DNA from: Flavobacterium sp. ACAM 123
GTDB taxonomy: Bacteria; Bacteroidota; Bacteroidia; Flavobacteriales; Flavobacteriaceae
Direction: 5' to 3'
Assembly (NCBI RefSeq): GCF_000264055.1
Contig: NZ_AJXL01000043.1
Location: forward strand, 1-32,522
Length of the DNA: 32,522 nucleotides
The notes below the pieces were generated by a model. That model saw only the letters and a program-made list of their open reading frames with translations. It was not told the origin of the DNA and made no database searches. Every line of letters begins with the position of its first letter. The first letter of the stretch is position 1. The position numbers and the translations under genes are program-made. Positions 1 to 7,928 of the stretch are shown here, in pieces.

Positions 1-77
1 CTAATCTCTTTTTAGAATAGTATAATTTACTTTAAATCACACTTAAAGGTACAAAAAGACAGGCACACGATCAAATA

Positions 78-101
78 TTTTGAATGAAAAATCATTCAAA
101 A
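78..101. repeat. Perfect 10-bp inverted repeat
   Basis: TTTTGAATGA at 78-87 and TCATTCAAAA at 92-101 are perfectly complementary, with an AAAA loop. It lies in a gene-free stretch at the window edge. No T-run follows on the plus strand, so it is either a weak terminator or an operator for a gene outside the window. Confidence 0.5.
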
Positions 102-139
102 AGTAAATTAAAAGAAGGGGAGGTTTTTAGACAGTTTGA

Positions 140-273
140 CGTTTCGCTGCTTTGAGATGGCTGGAAGTTCGTAACCGCTCAGTTTTCGGCTTAACGAAAA
201 CTTGATGCGAAACGATAATTCCACTAAATTCCAGCTAGCTCAAAATGGCTGTTACAAGCTGCCCTGCTTGTTA
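140..273. repeat. Long imperfect palindrome, cassette-end-like, downstream of the membrane protein gene
   Basis: An outer stem pairs TTTGAG (151-156) and GCTGGAA (160-166) with TTCCAGC (229-235) and CTCAAA (239-244), leaving a 3x3 internal loop. An inner hairpin is AGTTTTCG (181-188) with CGAAAACT (195-202). A competing 8-bp pairing, CGTTTCGC (140-147) with GCGAAACG (207-214), crosses the outer stem. A further arm pair, ACAAGC (254-259) and GCTTGT (266-271), overlaps the stop codon of the neighbouring gene. The outline of a long imperfect hairpin after a small gene resembles an integron attC site, but no integrase or second cassette is visible. The rest of 1-270 holds no gene I can support. 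Confidence 0.5.
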
Positions 274-1036
274 TTCAATTGTCTTTACTACGTTATCCAA
301 ATTGTCAACTACTAATTTGAATATAATTTTGTTATTTGGAAAAAGTGTTTGTAATCCTGTCCTAAGGTCTAAAAATGGTTGTAAAGCCTGACTGTCAACT
401 GCTAATCCGTCAACAACTGAAATTGATAATTCATAGTTCTTATTAACCTTTTTTGTCATAAACAAATTTCGTTACTGCTTCATCAAAGAAAGTTGTCTTT
501 ATAAATCCGTCAGCAATTTTGTTTACTTCGCGTTCTGATATATTGTTTTTGTCAAAAGCTATTTCGTGTTTCATAATTCCATAAGTCTTGGTGTCTGCTC
601 CAATGTTTGAAGTTTCGTTAGACAACAATGCAAAACCTAAAATCGGGATAATTGTGATTGCAAGTCCAATTAGGCTAACTGCTATTGTTCGCCACCAACT
701 AAATAATTTTCCGCCCGAATCTAAGTGAGCAGAAATATTTTGTCCTTGAAAGTGTTGAACAAGATAGTATGCAATTGCAGTATAAATTAGAGGAATAATT
801 TGATTTGGAATTTTTACGTTGTCTGGAATTAAAAATACACCACCAAATACTACGACTGTCACTATGATTGCATAAATCCAAGTTTTTTTAGCTTTGTTAA
901 ACTCGTTAAATGCTTTGAAATTTTCCGCTATTAAATAGCCAGCTGCTAAGGGTCCACCGAGAAATGTCCCGACCCAAATTGCTCTGTCTTTGTAAATTTT
1001 TCCAGTTGGTGTCTGAATGTCGATTGTTTGTTCCAT
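271..1036 (-). pseudogene. Small four-helix membrane protein, frameshifted (two ORFs: 443-1036 and 271-465)
   Basis: I do not recognise a named family. The first 197 residues show four hydrophobic segments (about residues 18-38, 52-71, 80-97 and 114-138), then a soluble tail. The frame ends after FVYDKKG at 443. A second ORF overlaps it by 23 bp, begins MFMTKK and continues for 64 residues to 271. Removing one A from the A6 run (plus-strand T6 at 449-454) joins them as FVYDKKVNKNYELS, giving one protein of about 235 residues with a continuous C-terminal domain. The fusion reading is inference, but it is more natural than two overlapping genes. An overlapping translationally coupled pair is the alternative. 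The palindrome at 140-273 sits immediately downstream. Confidence 0.65.
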
Positions 1037-1181
1037 TGTCGGTTTTTAGGGTTGCTTGTAACTTGTATATAACATCAAATATATATATCTTTTAGTATAT
1101 TTTATTCTAGTTCTTCAGTTTTTTCTTGTTATTTAATATGCTAAAAGTATTCGGGTAAAATTTACGCCTATTACCAAAATG

Positions 1182-1213
1182 AAAACCACAAGCATAACAC
1201 TTGTGGTTTTTTT
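1182..1213. terminator. Hairpin terminator after the M28 peptidase gene, possibly bidirectional
   Basis: An 11-bp perfect stem pairs AAAACCACAAG (1182-1192) with CTTGTGGTTTT (1200-1210) around a 7-nt loop. The plus strand has a T7 run (1207-1213). On the minus strand the U-tract is shorter (TTTTC, then ATTTT). It lies 26 nt beyond the minus-strand stop codon at 1239. Confidence 0.7.
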
Positions 1214-1238
1214 ATGGGGCTTTGAGCAGTTCTTAGAA

Positions 1239-2621
1239 TTACTCTTTTACAATACCGTTTTGATCCATCAAATACATTAACGAAGCCATGGTGGCCGCTC
1301 CTAATTCTAATTCTCTTTTGTTAATGGCGTCAAATTTATCATTTGCAGCATGATGGTAGTCAAAATAACGTTGTGAATCCGGTTTTAAACCCGCTTTCAC
1401 AATCAATTTAGACGTTAACGGACCAATATCCGATCCACTATGCCCTTTTACAAAACTGTGGATTAAATAAGGTTCAAATGCACTTTTATAACTGCTAATT
1501 TTATTGAAGTTGGCATCATCACATTCAAGCGAAAACCCTCTTGGACTAAATCCTCCTGAATCACTTTCTAAAGCAAAAATGTGATTCTCCTTGTTCAACA
1601 AGGATAACTCCTCGTATTTTTTACCGCCTCTAAGTCCGTTTTCTTCATTCATAAAAAGAACCACCCGAATCGTGTTTTTAGGTTTATACCCTAAATTTTT
1701 AAATATATTCAGTACTTCCATACTTTGCACTACTCCTGCTCCGTCATCATGAGAACCGTCAGCTAAATCCCAAGAATCAAGATGTCCACCCACGACCATG
1801 ATATTTTCTGGATGCTCGCTTCCTTTTATTTCTCCAATAACATTATACGATAAAACATCTTCCATTGTCTCACAAGACTGCTTAAAATAAAATTTCAATT
1901 TTGGATTTTTTTTCAACGTCTTAGACAACAATTCAGCACCGTTAGTACTTATGGCTGCTGTAGGAATGTATTGCGATTTCGGGATTGCGCCATAACTCTG
2001 TGTTCCTGTATGAGGAAAGTCATCCAATCTTAAATTAAGGGAACGCACAATAGTCCCGACAGCTCCAAACTTTGCTGCTTCACCAGCACCAATATTTCTC
2101 TGATCACCGGCTCCTGAGTAGGCATGAAAAGACTCTATTTCTTCATTGTTCATAGGACGGTTAAAGAAAACAATTTTCCCTTTTATTTTATCAGTACCCA
2201 ACTCCGATAACTCTTTTATGCTGTGCACTTCAATTACTTCGGCGGTAAGTCCCGTTTTGGCCGTTGCTATGGAACCTCCCAAAGCACAAATAGGCACCGT
2301 GATTTTAGTTTTATTGTCCTGTATGTATGCAATTTCTTGTTCGCCTCTCACCCACTTTGGCACCATTACCTCCTGAAGATATACACGATCTAGACCAAGC
2401 GTCTCCAGTTGTGCTTTTGTATATAGAACTGCTTTTTCTGCACCCACTGATCCCGATAAACGGGAACCAATTTTATTGGATAAATCGTCCAACCAAGTAT
2501 AACATTTCGAATTTGTTAACGATGATTTGTAGATTTCCTTAATCGTTTGTTCTTGCTTAGTTTGGGCTAAAACCACAAATCCATTAAAAAGGATAAGCGC
2601 TAAAACAATGGTTTTTTTCAT
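1239..2621 (-). CDS. M28 family zinc peptidase, carboxypeptidase Q-like, exported
   Basis: A 460-residue exported metallo-exopeptidase that would trim peptides in the periplasm or outside the cell. Residues 1-20 are a signal peptide ending VLAQ. A protease-associated (PA) region spans roughly residues 120-240, followed by the M28 catalytic domain. The co-catalytic di-zinc ligands are visible in order: H280 in GGHLDSW, D292 in HDDGAG, the E326/E327 pair in MNEEN, D354 in ESDSGG and H424 in DYHHAAND. Architecture and length fit the plasma glutamate carboxypeptidase/CPQ group of M28. It follows the GH97 gene on the same strand after 46 nt without an intervening terminator, so the two may be co-transcribed. 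The substrate is unknown; a dipeptidase or aminopeptidase role is inferred from the family. Confidence 0.92.
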   Translation of the reverse strand: MKKTIVLALILFNGFVVLAQTKQEQTIKEIYKSSLTNSKCYTWLDDLSNKIGSRLSGSVGAEKAVLYTKAQLETLGLDRVYLQEVMVPKWVRGEQEIAYIQDNKTKITVPICALGGSIATAKTGLTAEVIEVHSIKELSELGTDKIKGKIVFFNRPMNNEEIESFHAYSGAGDQRNIGAGEAAKFGAVGTIVRSLNLRLDDFPHTGTQSYGAIPKSQYIPTAAISTNGAELLSKTLKKNPKLKFYFKQSCETMEDVLSYNVIGEIKGSEHPENIMVVGGHLDSWDLADGSHDDGAGVVQSMEVLNIFKNLGYKPKNTIRVVLFMNEENGLRGGKKYEELSLLNKENHIFALESDSGGFSPRGFSLECDDANFNKISSYKSAFEPYLIHSFVKGHSGSDIGPLTSKLIVKAGLKPDSQRYFDYHHAANDKFDAINKRELELGAATMASLMYLMDQNGIVKE

Positions 2622-2667
2622 TTTATGATTGTTTATATAAATATTTTAATTTTCAATACTTCAGGGA

Positions 2668-4767
2668 CTACTTCATCAATTCGAAACTAATTGCTGTTCC
2701 TCCTCCTGGTGCCAAGTTCAAATTGATTTTTGATTTGCTTGTTACCACTATTGTTCTGATTTTATAAGCGATAGGATTTTTTTTCCAATCGGCGTCTTTA
2801 GCATCTTCGTAAATTGTTGCTTTGTATTTTTGCCCTTTGGTCAAGAAATCCAATTTGATTTCTGATTTTCTGGCATTCTCGTCTGTAATTGAACCTAAGA
2901 ACCACGATTCCGAGTCTTTGGCTTTTCTCGCGACTGTTAAATAATCGCCCGGTTCTGCTTCAAGATATATGCTTTCATCCCAGTCGACAGCCACATCTTT
3001 GATAAACTGAAAAGCATCCATATATTTCTCATAGTTTTCAGGCAAATCTGCAGCCATTTGCAGTGGCGAATACATCGTCACATATAAGGCCAATTGTTTG
3101 GCTAAGGTAGTATGCACTTGTTCTGTTTTGCTTGTGTCATAGTAACTCATTTTAATCTCAAAAATCCCCGGCGTATAATCCATTGGGCCTCCTAACTGTC
3201 TTGTAAATGGTAAAATAGTTTCATGCATCGGTGGATTTCCTACACTCCAGGCGTTGAACTCATTTCCACGAGCAGCTTCTGCAGCGATATAATTAGGATA
3301 AGTTCTTCCATAACCGGTAGGTCTTGAAGACTCATGAGAATTCAACATCAATTTATTATCCGCCATCCGTCTGGCCACAAAGTTAAAATGGTTTACCATT
3401 GTTTGGCCGTCATGAAATTCTCCACGGGGAATTATTTTACCTACATAACCTGTTTTTACAGCTGGATAATCATATTTTAGCATGACGTCCATGGCTCGAT
3501 CTAAATGTCTTTCATAATTCGCTACAGATCCAGAGGTTTCGTGATGCATGATCATTTTTACATTTTTAGATTTGGCGTAAGCCGAAATAGCGGCAAGATC
3601 AAAATCTGGATACGGAGTAACGAAATCAAAAACTTCCTCTTTCCAGTTGCCAAACCAGTCTTCCCAGCCTACATTCCAACCTTCGACCAAAACTCCATCA
3701 AAACCATTTTTGGCAGCAAAGTCAATGTATCTTTTTGTGTTTTCGGTAGTCGCCCCATGTTTTCCAGACGGTAATAACTCTTGTGTCAACGAGTTTTGAG
3801 CATTTTGTGAACCTGCAAAATCCCAAGTTGATTTCCCAACATGCATTTCCCACCAAATCCCAACATACTTCATCGGTTTAATCCATGAAGTATCTTCAAT
3901 TTTAGAAGGCTCATTCAGGTTCAGAATCATTTTAGAACTTACGATCTCTCGGGCGTCATCACTGACCATTATTGTTCTCCATGGAGATACACAAGGTGTT
4001 TGCAAATAGGCCTTATCACCAATTGCATTTGGAACTAATTGCGCATTTAATTTGTAGTTTTCCACATCAACATTCAAATGCATCACTGGATAGTTGACTA
4101 CTGCTGCTTCAAAAATATTAAGGTACAAACCGGAGAACGATTTCATCATTAGGGGTGATTGTACAATATATTTTCCAGGAATTGATTTCACTCCAATTCC
4201 GTTATTCCTATCTATTTTAGAATTGTCAATCTCTGACAGCTTCGTCTCATTATACGCATATTCATTGCTATCAAAATCACCGGGAATCCAGAATGTTTTG
4301 TGATTATCTGTTAAGTTAAACTGCGTCACTTCATCAGAAATAATGAAATAATTCAATTCGTTTTGTTTTGGAAAATCATATCTGAAACCAACTCCCTCGT
4401 CAAAAACTCTAAAAATGATATTCATCTTTACATTCGTTTCTTTTTGAAGCAGCTCTATCGTTAACTCATTATAGTGATTTAAAATCGATGATTGCTCACC
4501 AAGTACTGGTTTCCACGACTCATTAAAAACGTCAGTTTTAGCCCGTACTACCTCAAAGTTAGCGTCTAAATCGGGTTTACTTTTTAATTTTATTCCCATT
4601 GCACTTTCCAACACAACAGCTTTATTTTTATAATTTACGGTATAGCTTGGTTGGCCCTTTGTCGTAAGTGTAAAGTCTAAAGTAATGTCTTTTGAGGGAG
4701 AAGTTACACTTTGTGCTTGAAGCAGGCTCAGGGTAAAAAATAGAATAGTTGATAAAAAATGCTTCAT
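2668..4767 (-). CDS. susB: GH97 alpha-glucosidase (SusB-like, inverting type)
   Basis: A 699-residue periplasmic calcium-dependent alpha-glucosidase that releases glucose from alpha-glucans or maltooligosaccharides. Residues 1-19 form a signal peptide (LLQAQ). The order is an N-terminal beta-sandwich to about 290, a (beta/alpha)8 barrel starting at KYVGIWWEMHVG, and a small C-terminal beta domain. E362 (VEGWN), E410 (HHE), E479 (SHESSRPTG), E497 and E503 (AAEAARGNE) keep exactly the spacing of SusB E391, E439, E508, E526 and E532, the residues of the inverting subfamily. The retaining, alpha-galactosidase-like subfamily uses an aspartate nucleophile instead. The gene lies beyond the terminator closing the GH3 operon, so it needs its own promoter. 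The symbol is by homology; family assignment is firm. Confidence 0.93.
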   Translation of the reverse strand: MKHFLSTILFFTLSLLQAQSVTSPSKDITLDFTLTTKGQPSYTVNYKNKAVVLESAMGIKLKSKPDLDANFEVVRAKTDVFNESWKPVLGEQSSILNHYNELTIELLQKETNVKMNIIFRVFDEGVGFRYDFPKQNELNYFIISDEVTQFNLTDNHKTFWIPGDFDSNEYAYNETKLSEIDNSKIDRNNGIGVKSIPGKYIVQSPLMMKSFSGLYLNIFEAAVVNYPVMHLNVDVENYKLNAQLVPNAIGDKAYLQTPCVSPWRTIMVSDDAREIVSSKMILNLNEPSKIEDTSWIKPMKYVGIWWEMHVGKSTWDFAGSQNAQNSLTQELLPSGKHGATTENTKRYIDFAAKNGFDGVLVEGWNVGWEDWFGNWKEEVFDFVTPYPDFDLAAISAYAKSKNVKMIMHHETSGSVANYERHLDRAMDVMLKYDYPAVKTGYVGKIIPRGEFHDGQTMVNHFNFVARRMADNKLMLNSHESSRPTGYGRTYPNYIAAEAARGNEFNAWSVGNPPMHETILPFTRQLGGPMDYTPGIFEIKMSYYDTSKTEQVHTTLAKQLALYVTMYSPLQMAADLPENYEKYMDAFQFIKDVAVDWDESIYLEAEPGDYLTVARKAKDSESWFLGSITDENARKSEIKLDFLTKGQKYKATIYEDAKDADWKKNPIAYKIRTIVVTSKSKINLNLAPGGGTAISFELMK

Positions 4768-4854
4768 GTTTTTATTTGTATTTGTTTTTAGTGGAGCTAA
4801 AATAGTAAAACCATATGTAATATCCCTCAGACTTTAAACAATTAGCCTTATTTT

Positions 4855-4890
4855 AAAAAAAAACCCTTCGATAGGATTTCTATCGAAGGG
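4855..4890 (-). terminator. Strong intrinsic terminator after the GH3 gene
   Basis: An 11-bp perfect stem pairs CCCTTCGATAG (4864-4874) with CTATCGAAGGG (4880-4890) around a 5-nt loop. Read on the minus strand it is followed by nine Ts (plus-strand A run 4855-4863). It lies 26 nt past the GH3 stop and separates the susC-GH3 operon from GH97. Confidence 0.88.
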
Positions 4891-4916
4891 CACAACAAGT
4901 TTAAAGAAAAGCCAAA

Positions 4917-7100
4917 CTATTTATTCAACTCAAAACTAACTTTCTTCTCTGCATCAGAGCTTGTCCCGATATAAACTTCAAACAGTCCAGGCTCAGCCAC
5001 AAATTCTAGATCCGAATTATAAAACTTCAAATCTTCGACAGAAATTTCAAAAGTAACCGTCTTTTTCTCTCCTTTTTTCAATGTAATTTTCTGAAACCCT
5101 TTTAACTCTTTTAACGGTCTGGTTACAGAGCCAACTAAATCTCTCGTATACAATTGAACGACTTCTTTACCGTCATAATTTCCCGTATTGGTTATATCAA
5201 CGCTTGCGCTTATTTTTCCATCGAATTTCATCTTATCAGATGACAGCTTTAAATTTGAATAATCGAAAGTGGTATAACTCAATCCAAAACCAAAAGGAAA
5301 TAAAGGTTCATTTCTTTCATCGATATAATTAGATTTAAATTTTTCGAATTTCCCTTCTGTGTTACCAAGTGGTCTACCTGTATTTTTATGACTGTAATAG
5401 ATAGGTATCTGTCCTGCACTTCTAGGAAATGTAGTCGTCAATTTACCGGAAGGATTTTCATCACCAAACAAAACATCTGCAATGGCACTTCCTGCTTCGC
5501 TACCTGCGAACCAAGTATTCAAAATTGCGGGTACTGTTTCGTTTTCCTGAACTAAAACTAAAGGTCGACCTGTAAACAAAACTAACACCACAGGTTTCCC
5601 CGTTTTTACTAATGCTTGTAATAAGTCTTTCTGTGCTTGTGGTATTTGCAAATTGGTTCTGCTACTGCTTTCCCCACTCATCTCTGCAGATTCGCCAAGT
5701 GCCGCCACAATTACATCTGATTGGTTGGCAATTTTCAAGGCTTCCGCTAATAATGCTGCAGCAGTTCTATCATCACGATGCAAAGTTTTCCCAAACATCG
5801 TCGCTTTTTCTTCAAAACTAGCATCATAATCCAGGTTACTTCCTTTGGCGTAAAGCACATTAGTCTCATTCCCCGCCACTTCTATGATTCCTGCAATTAG
5901 CGAAATGGATTTATCCATGTTTGTTGCGACACTCCAAGTTCCAGCCATATTTTCTTTGGCATCAGCCAATGGTCCAATAACTGCAATCGTTCCTGACTTT
6001 TTTAAAGGCAGTACTTGCTTTTCATTTTTAAGTAAAACCAAAGATTGTGATGCAATTTTTCTTGCTTCTAATCTGTTTGCGCTTGTAAAAACTTCATTTT
6101 TAGCTCTTTTTACATCACAATATTTATAAGGATCTTGAAATAGACCTAAGTCATATTTGGCGTTCAATATAAGTCGGACAGCATTATCGATCTCTTCGAT
6201 ACTCACTTTATTTTCCTCTAAAGATTTTTTTAAAGTAGTTAGAAAACCTTCACCTACCATATCCATTTCAACACCAGCATTTAACGCCAAAGCGGACACT
6301 GTTTGTAAATCTCCCATTCCATGCGCTATCATCTCAGGAATTCCAGTATAATCAGTTACCACAAAGCCTTTAAAGCCCCATTCGTTTCTTAACACCTCTG
6401 TCATCAACCATTTGTTACCGGTAGCCGGAATTCCGTCAATTTCATTGAAAGAGGCCATTACTGATCCTGCACCAGCATCGACAGCCGCTTTGTATGGAGG
6501 GAAATAGTCATTGTACATTTTGATTCTACTCATATCCACCGTATTGTAATCACGACCCGCCTCTGAGGCACCGTACAAAGCAAAATGTTTCACACAGGAT
6601 AAAATCGAATTATTTTTTGATAAATCATCTTGTTGATACCCTTTTACCATTGCTTTTGCAATTTGGCTTCCTAAAAACGCATCTTCTCCAGAACCTTCAG
6701 AAACTCTTCCCCAACGTGGGTCACGAGAAATATCTACCATAGGTGAAAACGTCCAGTTTATCCCATCGGCGCTCGCTTCTTGAGCTGCAATTTGGGCACT
6801 TCGTTCAATCAATTTCATATCCCAAGTACAAGATAGTCCCAGTGGTATAGGGAAAGTAGTTTCGTAGCCATGAATCACATCCATTCCAAAAAGCAACGGA
6901 ATTTTCAAGCGACTTTTTTCAACAGCAATCTTCTGTACTTCTTTAATTTTTTCAACCGACTTGATATTAAATAAACCACCAACTTTACCTTCTTCAATAT
7001 TTTTTGCGACGTCTGAGCTATTGGCCGCTCCTGTGGTGATATCTCCAGACGTAGGTAAATTTAATTGTCCTATTTTTTCATCCAACGTCATTTTAGCCAT
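4917..7100 (-). CDS. GH3 beta-glucosidase (BglX-like), signal peptide region disrupted
   Basis: A 727-residue GH3 enzyme that releases glucose from the non-reducing end of beta-glucooligosaccharides. The barrel domain carries K171-H172 (KHFALYGA) and the nucleophile D250 (GFVVTDYTG). The alpha/beta sandwich domain carries E477 (SGESSSR) as candidate acid/base. A fibronectin-III-like domain covers about residues 630-720. The first Met (7100) falls inside the conserved FVAELMAKMTLDEKIGQL helix, so this is not the native start. The frame stays open upstream through FGYSQKKGTKK but has no ATG, and the hydrophobic signal-peptide core lies in another frame (see 7101-7215). It is last in the susC operon, before the terminator. 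If the lesion is real, the enzyme would be cytoplasmic. With a GH144-type neighbour, a sophorooligosaccharide substrate is plausible; laminari- or gentio-oligosaccharides are alternatives. Confidence 0.9.
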   Translation of the reverse strand: MAKMTLDEKIGQLNLPTSGDITTGAANSSDVAKNIEEGKVGGLFNIKSVEKIKEVQKIAVEKSRLKIPLLFGMDVIHGYETTFPIPLGLSCTWDMKLIERSAQIAAQEASADGINWTFSPMVDISRDPRWGRVSEGSGEDAFLGSQIAKAMVKGYQQDDLSKNNSILSCVKHFALYGASEAGRDYNTVDMSRIKMYNDYFPPYKAAVDAGAGSVMASFNEIDGIPATGNKWLMTEVLRNEWGFKGFVVTDYTGIPEMIAHGMGDLQTVSALALNAGVEMDMVGEGFLTTLKKSLEENKVSIEEIDNAVRLILNAKYDLGLFQDPYKYCDVKRAKNEVFTSANRLEARKIASQSLVLLKNEKQVLPLKKSGTIAVIGPLADAKENMAGTWSVATNMDKSISLIAGIIEVAGNETNVLYAKGSNLDYDASFEEKATMFGKTLHRDDRTAAALLAEALKIANQSDVIVAALGESAEMSGESSSRTNLQIPQAQKDLLQALVKTGKPVVLVLFTGRPLVLVQENETVPAILNTWFAGSEAGSAIADVLFGDENPSGKLTTTFPRSAGQIPIYYSHKNTGRPLGNTEGKFEKFKSNYIDERNEPLFPFGFGLSYTTFDYSNLKLSSDKMKFDGKISASVDITNTGNYDGKEVVQLYTRDLVGSVTRPLKELKGFQKITLKKGEKKTVTFEISVEDLKFYNSDLEFVAEPGLFEVYIGTSSDAEKKVSFELNK

Positions 7101-7215
7101 TAATTCGGCGACAAACTCGGTTTTTGGTTTGATTGTAACTGATTTTTTTGTTCCTTTTTTTTGGCTGTAGCCAAAAACAGAAAAACAAAAAGCACTATAA
7201 TTAATTTGTTATTCT
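7101..7215 (-). pseudogene. Broken 5' end (start codon and signal peptide) of the GH3 gene
   Basis: One minus-strand frame reads NNKLIIVLFVF, a typical signal-peptide core; the GH3 frame reads SVFGYSQKKGTKKSV, a typical cleavage region. One extra T in the T-run around 7179-7185 would join them. Upstream, ATAGAATAAC (about 7206-7215) would give ATGAATAAC, a start codon directly before NKLII, if one A were removed. As it stands neither frame has an ATG; the only GTG (7193-7195) leads to a stop codon. The reconstructed start would lie about 10 nt after the esterase stop codon, as expected in a tight operon. Confidence 0.65.
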
Positions 7216-7223
7216 ATTTCTTA

Positions 7224-7925
7224 TTATTTTTTAATTTGTTGGAACATCCAATCATAAATTTCTTTGTTGTCATAAACGCGAGTCCAACTATCATGTCCGG
7301 CATCATCAAAAATAGTTAGTGATATGTTGCTATTACAAGGTTTAAGTTTTTTGTAAATAGCGATGGAGTAGTTGACGTCTACTACATCATCGACTAGACC
7401 ATGAAAAATTTTAATGGGAATAGTAGCTATTTTACAGTTTTCAATCATGGGTACACGATCTACAAAACCTGCTATTGGCACTAAAGCCGCAAACATTTCA
7501 GGATGAGCAAAAGCTAAATTCCACGCACCCCAACCACCCATACTCAATCCAGTTAAGTAAATTCTGCTGGAATCAATAGTATTTTCTTTTTGGATTTTTA
7601 AAATCAACTGGTACAATACTTCAGAATTCCAATATTCTTTTTCTGGACATTGGGGCGCCAAAACGTAAGCGTCCAATTCATTATTCTTTAAATATTTAAA
7701 AGGACCATGAACTTTTACTTTCTCTATATCGGTGCCTTTTTCACCAGAACCATGGAGAAAAATAATCAAAGGCTTTTTCTCTTTGGTATTTTCGGGACGA
7801 TGTAAAGCATAACTCAATTCATGTTTTACTTTGCTCTCCGTTTTTATTTTCCCAGTGACATCCGTTTGAGCGACAGAACACATGGTGACTAAAAGTGCAA
7901 TACAGATACATAAATATTTAGTCAT
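7224..7925 (-). CDS. Exported serine esterase, alpha/beta hydrolase fold (CE1/prolyl-oligopeptidase-like)
   Basis: A 233-residue alpha/beta hydrolase with a signal peptide (residues 1-20, ending CSVAQ). The oxyanion-hole segment is FLHGSGEKG. The nucleophile elbow is GLSMGG with S128. The acid is D179 in HGLVDDVV, and the base is H211 in DDAGHDSW, so the triad is complete. The family includes carbohydrate esterases of the CE1 and LpqC type and dienelactone-hydrolase relatives. The start is 3 nt after the glucanase stop, and GH3 follows within about 10 nt of its own stop, so it is an integral member of the operon. By context it probably removes an acyl substituent from the imported glycan or oligosaccharide; the exact ester bond is not deducible from sequence. 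Confidence 0.85.
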   Translation of the reverse strand: MTKYLCICIALLVTMCSVAQTDVTGKIKTESKVKHELSYALHRPENTKEKKPLIIFLHGSGEKGTDIEKVKVHGPFKYLKNNELDAYVLAPQCPEKEYWNSEVLYQLILKIQKENTIDSSRIYLTGLSMGGWGAWNLAFAHPEMFAALVPIAGFVDRVPMIENCKIATIPIKIFHGLVDDVVDVNYSIAIYKKLKPCNSNISLTIFDDAGHDSWTRVYDNKEIYDWMFQQIKK

Positions 7926-7928
7926 TTC

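Noticed and set aside
2146..2542. Plus-strand ORFs opposite the M28 peptidase gene
   Set aside because: They are antisense shadows of a gene with a full set of zinc ligands and have no start context or family resemblance.
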